From Shimia sp. R10_1 (GTDB lineage: Bacteria > Pseudomonadota > Alphaproteobacteria > Rhodobacterales > Rhodobacteraceae): 64,000 nt of DNA. Each line of letters begins with the position of its first letter. The stretch's first letter is position 1. This document shows positions 56,782 to 64,000 of the stretch, piece after piece. Under the pieces are notes generated by a model, which was given only the letters and a program-made list of their open reading frames with translations, made no database searches and was not told the DNA's origin. The translations under genes were made by a program, and so were the position numbers. Location of the stretch: positions 1-64,000 of the forward strand of contig NZ_JAGHQX010000013.1 of the NCBI RefSeq assembly GCF_017744095.1. The letters are read 5' to 3'.

Positions 56782-57756
56782 TTAATTGTCAAAGCTTAGC
56801 AAAACTGCCTCGACACGCCGATTGGCGTTGCGCCCTGTATCGGTCAAATTGCTTCCCACAGGTGCGAGATAGCCTGCGCCACGCGCTTCGATTTGTTTAC
56901 TAGGCACGCCATGGAGCTCAACAAGCCTATTCTTCACCGCCTGCGCCCGCTGCTGCGAGATCCGGGTATTGACCTCTAACGTGCCCTGACTGTCCGTGTG
57001 ACCGACCAGCGCGATGCGCATGTCCTCACGTGCTTTCAGATACTCCGCCAAGGCCGTCAGAGACTTAAATTCTTGATCAGCCAATTTCGATGCACCGGTT
57101 TCAAAAGAAAGATCGGAAAGAACCACATGGCCGTTCTGCTCCAATTCCGAGCCAAGATTTCTGATAGCGGCTATTGGCAAGACGGAATGACTTTCTGAAA
57201 CTTGTACTTGAGTTTCATTTTGCGACGCATCCTGCGCTGCTTTCCCACTGGGCTCGTCAGTTTTTTGAACTGCAACGCTATCAATTTGGATCATGCCTGC
57301 CTGCACTGTCTGACTGACCATAACCCACGTGGCCTGCAACGAGTCGCTGGTTTCATTCACGCCGGCCAGATAGAAATAGTTGGAGAGATCCACAAACATC
57401 TTAGGTGGCGGGAACACATTGATGCCAAATCGAAAATCAAACCCACCACATGCATTTGTTTCACACTTAAATACAACGTCATAACCTTGGTCGCGCATCT
57501 GCGATTCAAGCTCAACCGCAAGCGCGGCCACACCAGGGTAATTGCGTGACAGCCGCCAACTGCGTCGGGTTACATTTCCTGGCAGGCTTCGGGAGGGAAC
57601 AAAACCATCCTCGAAGGGGCCGGTTGACAACAACAATAGACCTTGCGGCTCCACCGTATCAGCCATCAGCTGACCTGCACCGTCAAACTGGGGTTCAAAC
57701 GCCCAGCACGCAAACGGCATAACAATCGCCGCGCCTATTGCCAGGACAGTTTTCAT
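56782..57756 (-). CDS. OmpA-family outer membrane protein
   Basis: A 324-residue exported protein with a signal peptide (MKTVLAIGAAIVMPFACWAF). An N-terminal domain (about 25-170) of uncertain family, possibly DUF4892-like, has a CETNACGGFDFRFG pair of cysteines. The C-terminal OmpA peptidoglycan-binding domain (about 205-324) contains LSFETGASKLADQEF, IALVGHTDSQGTLEVNTRISQQRAQAVKNRL and GRNANRRVEAVL. Its ATG overlaps the stop of the CMD-like gene by 4 bases, so the two are translated together. Confidence 0.88.
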   Translation of the reverse strand: MKTVLAIGAAIVMPFACWAFEPQFDGAGQLMADTVEPQGLLLLSTGPFEDGFVPSRSLPGNVTRRSWRLSRNYPGVAALAVELESQMRDQGYDVVFKCETNACGGFDFRFGINVFPPPKMFVDLSNYFYLAGVNETSDSLQATWVMVSQTVQAGMIQIDSVAVQKTDEPSGKAAQDASQNETQVQVSESHSVLPIAAIRNLGSELEQNGHVVLSDLSFETGASKLADQEFKSLTALAEYLKAREDMRIALVGHTDSQGTLEVNTRISQQRAQAVKNRLVELHGVPSKQIEARGAGYLAPVGSNLTDTGRNANRRVEAVLLSFDN

Positions 57757-58325
57757 CTTGCTAGCGCGTGATACTCTTCGTTGGGTGTCATGTTGGTTGC
57801 GGAGGCCACACGATTGGACATGTTATAGAACCCCGCCACATTGGCGATATCCCAGATGTCCTGATCGGAGAAACCAACATCGCGCAGCTTTTGACGGTCA
57901 TTTCCTTCAATTGTACTCGAAGCCACCGTCATCTTTTCAGCAAAGGCCAGCATCGCATATTGCCGCGCATCCAGATCCGCCACACGCCAGTTCATCACCA
58001 TCTTTTCGCCCAGACTCGGATCACCCGAAAGCTGCCGCACCGCGGCCCCATGCGCCACCAGACAGTAAAAACACTTGTTGATCGAGCTCACCGCTACCGC
58101 AATCATCTCGCGCTCAAGCTTACTCAGCCCGCTCTCGCCCAGCATCAGATCATTGTAGAGCGCGGTGAAAGCATTGAGCTTCTCCACCGTGATGGCATAG
58201 GCCTTCAGAACGTTGGGCACCATGCCCAGCTTTTCCTGACAAATCTCAAAATAGCGCTGCGTCTCCGGCGGCAGCGGGTCCATCATCGGAATGTCGAGTG
58301 CGGTTGGCATCTCTGCTGTGCTCAT
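57753..58325 (-). CDS. Peroxidase-related CMD/AhpD-fold protein
   Basis: A 190-residue protein with the CxxC motif in SSINKCFYCLVAHGAAVR (about residues 88-105) and FSDQDIWDIANVAGFYNMSNRVASATN near the C-terminus, typical of the uncharacterised peroxidase-related enzyme group (YciW/PA2744-like). Probably an alkylhydroperoxidase-type activity. It lies 15 bases after the GNAT gene and is coupled to the OmpA gene. Confidence 0.9.
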   Translation of the reverse strand: MSTAEMPTALDIPMMDPLPPETQRYFEICQEKLGMVPNVLKAYAITVEKLNAFTALYNDLMLGESGLSKLEREMIAVAVSSINKCFYCLVAHGAAVRQLSGDPSLGEKMVMNWRVADLDARQYAMLAFAEKMTVASSTIEGNDRQKLRDVGFSDQDIWDIANVAGFYNMSNRVASATNMTPNEEYHALAR

Positions 58326-58340
58326 GGTCTTTCCCCTCCC

Positions 58341-59072
58341 TCAAGCGTTTGTTTTCTGGCGGTAATGATACTGTCCCACAACGCGCATCCCGAGGGAAGC
58401 ATAGAGGGCGTTCGCCCCTTCGTTCGCTGTGGTGCAGATCACTGAAAGATGCGTGCCCCCGCGCTGCTGCACCCAGATCGCGGCGCGGCGCATCAAAAAC
58501 CGCGCAACGCCCTGACGGCGCTGATGCGGAAGAATTTCAAGCGAGTGCACCATGCCGACACCCTCATGCATGGCGAGGAAGGACGCCCCCGCAGGCTTGT
58601 CGTTCCAGCGCGAAATCATCCCGGTTTTCGGGCCTTCTGCACGGCGCATCACATCGATACGTTCGGGGCCAACCCCACCTGTGGCCCAGATCTCTTCCAT
58701 GATCTTGAGCGGCTCCCAAGCGGGGATTGCCGCCGTGCGCGGCGGCTCTTCTTGCGAAAGCGCCTCCACCTCGATCACATACATGGTGACAGGATCAATG
58801 ACCTCATAGCCGCGCGCAGCCAGCGCCGCATCCAGGGCCTCTTCACCCTCACGCAGCTGAAACAACAAGCCCTGCCCGAGCGCGGTCATAGCCTGTTCTG
58901 CGCGAGCAATATCGCTGTCATCAAAGGAGCCCAGCGCGGTGGCTGCGGACACCCGCTTGCCCCCGCCTTTACCTTCGCGAATGAGAAACGGCCCAACGGC
59001 GAAACTCCGCGCTGCGGGCCATGTGGCGTCTACGACATCATAGAGCTGCCGCGCGTCCGGCGTCGCACTCAT
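58341..59072 (-). CDS. GNAT family N-acetyltransferase
   Basis: A 243-residue protein whose C-terminal half is a GNAT domain (VHSLEILPHQRRQGVARFLMRRAAIWVQQRGGTHLSVICTTANEGANALYASLGM). The N-terminal half is a partial duplicate fold. The substrate is unknown. The start overlaps the stop of the cinA-like gene by 4 bases. Confidence 0.88.
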   Translation of the reverse strand: MSATPDARQLYDVVDATWPAARSFAVGPFLIREGKGGGKRVSAATALGSFDDSDIARAEQAMTALGQGLLFQLREGEEALDAALAARGYEVIDPVTMYVIEVEALSQEEPPRTAAIPAWEPLKIMEEIWATGGVGPERIDVMRRAEGPKTGMISRWNDKPAGASFLAMHEGVGMVHSLEILPHQRRQGVARFLMRRAAIWVQQRGGTHLSVICTTANEGANALYASLGMRVVGQYHYRQKTNA

Positions 59073-59788
59073 GAGAACAGCCCAGACAGCCGTGCCATCG
59101 CCGCATCAATGCGCGCACCATCTGTGCCGCGCACCACCACATTCGCCCCGTAAACGCCGTTGCGCTGATAGGGGTACGAGCCAATCGACAGATCAGAAAA
59201 TTCCTCAGCCAGCGCCGCCAGCGGCCCGGCAATCTCACCTTCTCCCCGCTCGATGCGCAGGGTTTGGCTCAGCAACGGCGCGCCGCCTGTGAGGGTTGGC
59301 AGAACACTCGCCACCATCGCCTGAAACACAGAAGGCACACCGGCCATCACATAAACATTTTCCACCACAAACCCCGGCGCAACCGACACCGGATTGTCGA
59401 TCAGGGTGGCACCATCGGGAATACGCGCCATCCGCTGGCGCGCCGCATTAAAATCCTGCCCGGAATTGTCATAATGCGCCTGCAACAGCGCACGCGCATC
59501 ATCGCGAATGTCGATATGAACGCCAAAAGCCTCGGCTACGCAATCGGCCGTGATGTCATCATGGGTCGGCCCTATGCCACCGGAGGTGAATACACTGCCA
59601 TACTCTGCCGACAGCGCACGCAGCGCACCAACGATTTTTTCCGGTACATCCGGCACTACGCGCACCTCAGCCAGCGTGATCCCTTGCTTGGTCAGCTCAC
59701 CTGCCAGATAGTGCATATTCGCGTCGCGCGTTCTGCCCGACAGAATTTCGTCACCGATGACCAGCATGGCGGCAGTAGGGTTTGTCAT
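59069..59788 (-). CDS. Competence/damage-inducible protein A, molybdopterin-binding domain only
   Basis: A 239-residue protein beginning AAMLVIGDEILSGRTRDANMHYLAGEL and containing FTSGGIGPTHDDITADCVAEAFG, the CinA N-terminal (MoCF-like) motif. The C-terminal nicotinamide-nucleotide deamidase domain of full CinA is absent. Likely a nucleotide or ADP-ribose pyrophosphatase activity by homology. First gene of cinA-GNAT-CMD-OmpA. Confidence 0.9.
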   Translation of the reverse strand: MTNPTAAMLVIGDEILSGRTRDANMHYLAGELTKQGITLAEVRVVPDVPEKIVGALRALSAEYGSVFTSGGIGPTHDDITADCVAEAFGVHIDIRDDARALLQAHYDNSGQDFNAARQRMARIPDGATLIDNPVSVAPGFVVENVYVMAGVPSVFQAMVASVLPTLTGGAPLLSQTLRIERGEGEIAGPLAALAEEFSDLSIGSYPYQRNGVYGANVVVRGTDGARIDAAMARLSGLFS

Positions 59789-59834
59789 GATCTCATTCCT
59801 TGTCAGCAGCTTAGTGCAGGTATAGGCCTGTCAC

Positions 59835-60560
59835 ATGCGCTTTCAAACCCCTCTTATCCCCGCCACGCTGATCCGTCGCTACAAACGCTTTCTCGCCGAT
59901 GCGGTGCTGGAAAATGGCACAGAGGTGACCGCCCATTGTGCCAATCCCGGCTCAATGATGGGGCTGGCCGAACCGGGGATGAAAATCTGGCTTGAGCCCA
60001 ATGATGACTCGAAGAAAAAGCTCAAGTACGGCTGGCGCTTGGTGGAGCATGAGAGCGGTGATTTCACCGGTGTGGACACTTCGGTGCCCAACCGCGCATT
60101 AAAAACCGCGCTGATGGCAGGCGAAATCCCCGAATACGCCAGCTACGACATGATCCGCCCGGAGGTGAAATACGGCCAAAACAGCCGGATTGATTTCCTG
60201 CTGTCCGGTGCCAGTCGCCCTGACCTCTATCTCGAGGTCAAATCCGTCACCCTGTCGCGCCAACCCGGTGTGGCCGAGTTTCCCGACAGCGTGACCGCGC
60301 GCGGGGCCAAACACCTGCAAGAGCTGATCGAGATGCGCGCCGAGGGTCATGACGCCGCCATGTTCTATCTGGTGCAACGCACCGATGCGAAGCAGGTGAC
60401 ACTGGCTCATGACATCGACCCGACCTATGCCGCGACCTTCATCAAGGCGCAGGCCGCCGGGGTCGAGGTGATCGCCTATCGCTGCGACATAACTCCAGAA
60501 CAGATCATCATCGGAAAACGCCTGCCTTTTCACCTCCCTGAAACCCTTTCTGGCGCATAG
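59835..60560 (+). CDS. sfsA: DNA/RNA nuclease SfsA
   Basis: A 241-residue protein with RYKRFLADAVLENGTEVTAHCANPGSMMGL at the N-terminus and RIDFLLSGASRPDLYLEVKSVTL, the PD-(D/E)xK-like nuclease core. The family was named for sugar fermentation stimulation and has DNA-binding and nuclease activity. Divergent from the cinA-like gene. Confidence 0.94.
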   Translation: MRFQTPLIPATLIRRYKRFLADAVLENGTEVTAHCANPGSMMGLAEPGMKIWLEPNDDSKKKLKYGWRLVEHESGDFTGVDTSVPNRALKTALMAGEIPEYASYDMIRPEVKYGQNSRIDFLLSGASRPDLYLEVKSVTLSRQPGVAEFPDSVTARGAKHLQELIEMRAEGHDAAMFYLVQRTDAKQVTLAHDIDPTYAATFIKAQAAGVEVIAYRCDITPEQIIIGKRLPFHLPETLSGA

Positions 60561-60633
60561 CATAAGCCCCCTCTGGCGCTTTGAGGCATTTGCCCTTACA
60601 TAGCGTCGAAACCTAGGTGATGGAGCAGTTCAG

Positions 60634-61500
60634 ATGATCGGCAAAGGCCGCCAAACTCGCGATGGCATTCGCATTTACGCCCCAGGCGACCATGCCGGCA
60701 TGCACAAAGCAGGCGCGCTTGCCTCTCAGATCCTTGATGAAATCGCAGAGCACGTGTTCCCCGGCCAGACCACGGCAGAGCTCGACCGCCTGATTGAGTC
60801 CAAAGTCGACGCGGCTGGCGCTGAATCCGCCACCATCGGCTATCGCGGCTACCAGCACGCCAGCTGCATCAGCGTAAATCACGTTGTGTGCCACGGCATC
60901 CCCGGCAGCCCGATCCCCAAGTGGAACAAAGAGACCAGCGCCCGCAAAGAAGACCCGATGCGCGCCGATGACAAACTGCAAGATGGCGATATTCTCAATA
61001 TCGATGTCACCGTGATCGTTGATGGCTGGTTTGGCGACACAAGCCGCATGTATGTGGCTGGTAAGCCAAAACCATTTGCGAAAAAGCTCATTCAGGTTAC
61101 CCATGATGCGCTGATGGTTGGTATTGACGCCGTTAAACCCGGCAATACCTTCGGTGATATCGGCAACGCCATTCAAACTTATGTCGAGCGTCAGCGGATG
61201 TCTGTCGTGCGCGACTTTTGTGGTCATGGCCTGGGTTTGGTGTTTCACGCGCCGCCAAACGTTCTGCACTACGGACGTGCAGGTAGCGGGCCAGTGCTGG
61301 AAGAAGGCATGTTCTTCACCATTGAGCCAATGGTGAACTTGGGCCGCGCTGAAACCAAAGTTCTGGATGACGATTGGACGGCTGTAACGCGCGACAAGTC
61401 TCTTTCCGCCCAGTTTGAGCATTCCGTCGGCGTAACATCTGACGGGGTAGATATCTTCACTTTGTCAAACGCCGGACGGTTTCATCCAACTTGGTCTTGA
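60634..61500 (+). CDS. map: Type I methionine aminopeptidase
   Basis: A 288-residue enzyme removing the initiator methionine. Metal ligands follow the DDHEE pattern: two Asp in NIDVTVIVDGWFGD, His in CGHGLGLVFH, Glu in FFTIEPM and Glu in QFEHSVGVT. NHVVCHGIPG is the substrate loop. Length is slightly above the usual 255-275 residues because of the PKWNKETSARKEDP insertion, which is common in Rhodobacterales. It follows sfsA by 73 bases. Confidence 0.96.
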   Translation: MIGKGRQTRDGIRIYAPGDHAGMHKAGALASQILDEIAEHVFPGQTTAELDRLIESKVDAAGAESATIGYRGYQHASCISVNHVVCHGIPGSPIPKWNKETSARKEDPMRADDKLQDGDILNIDVTVIVDGWFGDTSRMYVAGKPKPFAKKLIQVTHDALMVGIDAVKPGNTFGDIGNAIQTYVERQRMSVVRDFCGHGLGLVFHAPPNVLHYGRAGSGPVLEEGMFFTIEPMVNLGRAETKVLDDDWTAVTRDKSLSAQFEHSVGVTSDGVDIFTLSNAGRFHPTWS

Positions 61501-61552
61501 TGGCGACATATCCAAAGCGTTGCGTGTTCGCCACCTGTGACGCTTTTGAGAA

Positions 61553-61660
61553 ATGTCTTACCAAACCCTGACAATCACTGAATTCCGTCACGGAACCCCG
61601 CTCAAACTCATGGTTCTTGGGCTTGCAACCGCAAAGCTGCACATCAAAACTACCGCGTAG
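61553..61660 (+). CDS. Possible 35-residue protein
   Basis: An open frame in the map-GMC gap encodes MSYQTLTITEFRHGTPLKLM and a short basic tail. GAG lies immediately before the ATG, too close for a good ribosome site. No family is recognised. Codon use is ordinary. Low confidence. Confidence 0.2.
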   Translation: MSYQTLTITEFRHGTPLKLMVLGLATAKLHIKTTA

Positions 61661-61684
61661 AAAAGACCGACGCGGGAGCGCACT

Positions 61685-63304
61685 ATGGAATTTGACTATG
61701 TGATTGTTGGTGGCGGCTCTGCTGGCTGTGTTCTCGCCAATCGGTTGTCGGAGGATCCAAATACATCGGTTTGCCTGCTGGAAGCCGGTGGTGGTGGCAA
61801 CAGCATTCTTGTGCGCATGCCGGCAGCTGTCGTCGCAATGTTGCCCGGGAAACCCGCCAAGATAAACAACTGGGCCTTTTCCACACTCCCCCAACCCGGG
61901 CTCAATGGTCGCATTGGCTACCAACCCCGTGGGAAAACGCTCGGCGGCTCCAGTGCGATCAATGCAATGCTCTATGTGCGTGGACAGCGACAGGACTATG
62001 ACGATTGGGCAGCGCAGGGCTGTGAAGGGTGGGACTGGGAAAACGTCCTGCCGTATTTCCTAAAATCTGAAAACAATGAGCGCGGGCCAGACCCCCTGCA
62101 TGGCACTTCTGGCCCGCTGCAGGTGTCTGAGCAAAAAGCACCACGCCCGATTTCAAAAGCCTTTGTAGATGCCGCCACTCAGATGCAACACCGTAGCAGC
62201 GCTGACTTCAATCGCGGCGACAACGAAGGTGTTGGACTCTATCAGGTCACCCAGTTTCACGAAAAGGACAAAAACGGCGAACGCTGTTCCGTCGCTGCGG
62301 CTTACCTTTTTCCCGTAATGTCACGCCCAAACCTCACAGTGGTTACTCAAGCATACGCCAGCCGTGTCACCTTTGAAGGCAAACGAGCAACGGGTGTTGT
62401 ATACAAAAAGAGCGCCAAAGACGCTGACATCACGGTCACCGCCAAACGTGAAGTTTTGCTGTGTGGCGGCGCATTGAAATCGCCGCAAATCCTACAACTC
62501 TCTGGCGTGGGTGACCCAGATGATCTTAAAAAGCATGGCATCACCGTGCGCCATGCCCTACCTGGTGTTGGCAAGAACCTTCAAGATCATTTGGATTTCG
62601 TTCTGGCCTACAAGTCCAAAGACACAGACAATTTTGGGATCGGTTTCTCAGGAGCGGTAAACATGCTGCGCCATCTTTGGAACTGGCGCAAACATGGCAA
62701 CTCAATGGCCGCTACGCCGTTTGCAGAAGGCGGCGCCTTTCTAAAGACCGACCCCATGATGGATCGTCCAGACATCCAATTGCACTTTGTCATCTCGATC
62801 GTGGACGACCACGCGCGTAAGTTACATCCGGGATATGGCTTCAGCTGCCATATTTGCAAATTGCGCCCAGAAAGTCGGGGAACCGTAACCCTAAAAAGCC
62901 CAGATCCTTTTGCGGCTCCAGCAATTGATCCCGCGTTCCTGGCAGACCGCAGAGACCTGGACACCATGATCAAAGGCGCGCGCATAACCAGAGAAATCAT
63001 GCAAGCGCCCGCGATGAACAGCTATCGATACAAAGAGCTTTTTGGAACGGAACACGCGGTGTCCGATGCTGATTGGGAGGACCACATCAGGGCGCGCGCA
63101 GACACGATTTATCATCCTGCAGGGACCTGTAAAATGGGTACAGACGCCTTAGCTGTTGTGGACAACCAGCTGCGTGTTCAGGGGATGGAGGGATTACGCG
63201 TTGTAGATGCATCCATCATGCCCAATCTCATTTCAGGAAATACCAATGCGCCAACCGTAATGATTGCGGAAAAAGCGGCCCAAATGATAAAAGACGGACA
63301 CTAG
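61685..63304 (+). CDS. GMC family oxidoreductase (choline/alcohol dehydrogenase-like)
   Basis: A 539-residue FAD enzyme. The N-terminal FAD motif is DYVIVGGGSAGCVLANRLSE, and the GMC signatures are GKTLGGSSAINAMLYVRG and LKSPQILQLSGVGDP. The C-terminal active-site region contains YHPAGTCKMG and NTNAPTVMIAEKAA. It resembles AlkJ/BetA-type dehydrogenases acting on primary alcohols. Which alcohol is unknown. No betaine genes are adjacent, so I do not call it betA. Confidence 0.92.
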   Translation: MEFDYVIVGGGSAGCVLANRLSEDPNTSVCLLEAGGGGNSILVRMPAAVVAMLPGKPAKINNWAFSTLPQPGLNGRIGYQPRGKTLGGSSAINAMLYVRGQRQDYDDWAAQGCEGWDWENVLPYFLKSENNERGPDPLHGTSGPLQVSEQKAPRPISKAFVDAATQMQHRSSADFNRGDNEGVGLYQVTQFHEKDKNGERCSVAAAYLFPVMSRPNLTVVTQAYASRVTFEGKRATGVVYKKSAKDADITVTAKREVLLCGGALKSPQILQLSGVGDPDDLKKHGITVRHALPGVGKNLQDHLDFVLAYKSKDTDNFGIGFSGAVNMLRHLWNWRKHGNSMAATPFAEGGAFLKTDPMMDRPDIQLHFVISIVDDHARKLHPGYGFSCHICKLRPESRGTVTLKSPDPFAAPAIDPAFLADRRDLDTMIKGARITREIMQAPAMNSYRYKELFGTEHAVSDADWEDHIRARADTIYHPAGTCKMGTDALAVVDNQLRVQGMEGLRVVDASIMPNLISGNTNAPTVMIAEKAAQMIKDGH

Positions 63305-64000
63305 CACCCAATTCTCGTGAGCAGATCTTGTTTGGAGACTGGCTTTCCCAGCACCTCATCAATGCCTTCTGCCAAATATTCTTCGATTTGGTGCTTCATG
63401 ACATTCGCCGTCACTGCGATGATTTGAGCCGCTTGCGCCCCTGTTGCGGCTTCGGTTTTTCTGATTTCGTTTGCGGCAGTGATCCCATCCATGACAGGCA
63501 TTTGAATGTCCATCAGTATAACGTCATACGCCTTCGTTGAGGCCGCATTGACGGCTTCGAGACCGTCCACCGCCTCGTCTACATGTACCGGTGCATCTTT
63601 CAAAAATCTCTTTAGCACAAACCGGTTTGTTGCGTTGTCGTCGACGATCAGAAGCTTCTTGAGATCACCACGGCAGGCTTCGCTTCCGATCCCTGAGCCA
63701 CCTTCAGTGGCATATCCATTCGGGGACTGAGGCGGCGCATGTTCTGTGTAGGGCAGCTCAAACCAGAAAACGGATCCATTCCCCGCATTGCTTGCCACAC
63801 CGATGCGCCCTCCCATAGCTTCGCAAAAGCTACGTGAAATGGCCAAGCCAAGACCTGTTCCTCCCTTTGAGCGTGTCACACTCCCATCTGCCTGCGAAAA
63901 GGGCTCAAAGATCTTATCATACACCCCAGGATCAATCCCAAGGCCCGTATCACGCACCTCAAAGCGACAGACTTTACGATCCGGAAGGTACATGGCTTGC
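63301..64000 (-). CDS. Hybrid sensor histidine kinase, C-terminal part
   Basis: The open frame runs off the window edge, so only about 233 residues are seen. First the end of the ATPase domain (VRDTGLGIDPGVYDKIFEPFSQADGSVTRS and GTGLGLAISRSF). Then a linker, then a receiver domain with VDDNATNRFVLKRFL, the phosphoacceptor Asp in VILMDIQMPVMDG, and VTANVMKHQIEEYLAEGIDEVLGKPV. This order (kinase then receiver) marks a hybrid kinase of the BarA/LuxQ class. The sensor domain is outside the window. Its stop overlaps the GMC stop by 4 bases. Confidence 0.93.
   Translation of the reverse strand, partial: QAMYLPDRKVCRFEVRDTGLGIDPGVYDKIFEPFSQADGSVTRSKGGTGLGLAISRSFCEAMGGRIGVASNAGNGSVFWFELPYTEHAPPQSPNGYATEGGSGIGSEACRGDLKKLLIVDDNATNRFVLKRFLKDAPVHVDEAVDGLEAVNAASTKAYDVILMDIQMPVMDGITAANEIRKTEAATGAQAAQIIAVTANVMKHQIEEYLAEGIDEVLGKPVSKQDLLTRIGC

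Overview
The window is a contiguous piece of a GC-rich alphaproteobacterial chromosome, most likely a marine Roseobacter-group member of the Rhodobacterales. Reasons: the chvI-chvG-hprK-rapZ-EIIA-HPr block beside pckA, short HisG with HisZ, a DUF6473 protein, a GT14/DUF5928 glycosyltransferase beside a sulfotransferase, a form I CO dehydrogenase cluster and a full C-P lyase cluster. I see no rRNA, CRISPR array, insertion sequence or phage gene. There is one tRNA.

Layout. 1-3 kb: the end of etfA, a DUF6473 protein, 3-hydroxybutyryl-CoA dehydrogenase and an acyltransferase. 3-9.6 kb: a regulatory block on the minus strand (chvI, chvG, hprK, rapZ, EIIA-Man, HPr), divergent from pckA. 9.6-11.5 kb: DUF2938 membrane protein, MerR regulator, VOC and GNAT proteins. 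11.5-25.7 kb: a phosphonate island with phnGHIJK-L-N, the PhnF repressor, two PhnM paralogues, a DUF1045 2H-phosphoesterase, a hexapeptide transferase and the phnCDEE importer. No PhnP is visible, and DUF1045 may replace it. 26-34.9 kb: tRNA-Met(CAU), then coxMSLDEFG on the minus strand. An MHYT-LytTR membrane regulator (CoxC/CoxH type) sits directly upstream of it. 35-42 kb: aroQ, tex, hisG-hisZ-hisS. 42-49 kb: a TetR/AhpD-like pair with twin operators, slyX, dnaE and a 2,4-dienoyl-CoA reductase. 49-64 kb: LysR, sulfotransferase, GT14 glycosyltransferase, ABC ATPase, zinc-finger protein, phosphatase, M20 hydrolase, WGR protein, OmpA operon, cinA-like, sfsA, map, GMC oxidoreductase and the 3' end of a hybrid histidine kinase.

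The functional themes are carbon switching (PTS-Ntr-like sensors next to pckA), scavenging phosphorus from phosphonates, and energy from atmospheric or dissolved CO. The CoxL keeps Cys388 and Glu763 at the positions of the characterised Oligotropha enzyme, in a protein of the same length (809 aa).

The most unusual non-coding signal is a dispersed intergenic element with core GGGATATTTTTGG followed by a purine tail, seen six times. Two near-identical long versions with three tandem hairpins flank dnaE and show compensatory base changes, so they are candidate structured RNA elements. Other regulatory finds are a LytTR-style 20-bp direct repeat in the coxM promoter, a PhnF operator array, a Pho-box-like triple repeat before phnC, and CceR/PckR-like operator repeats before pckA.
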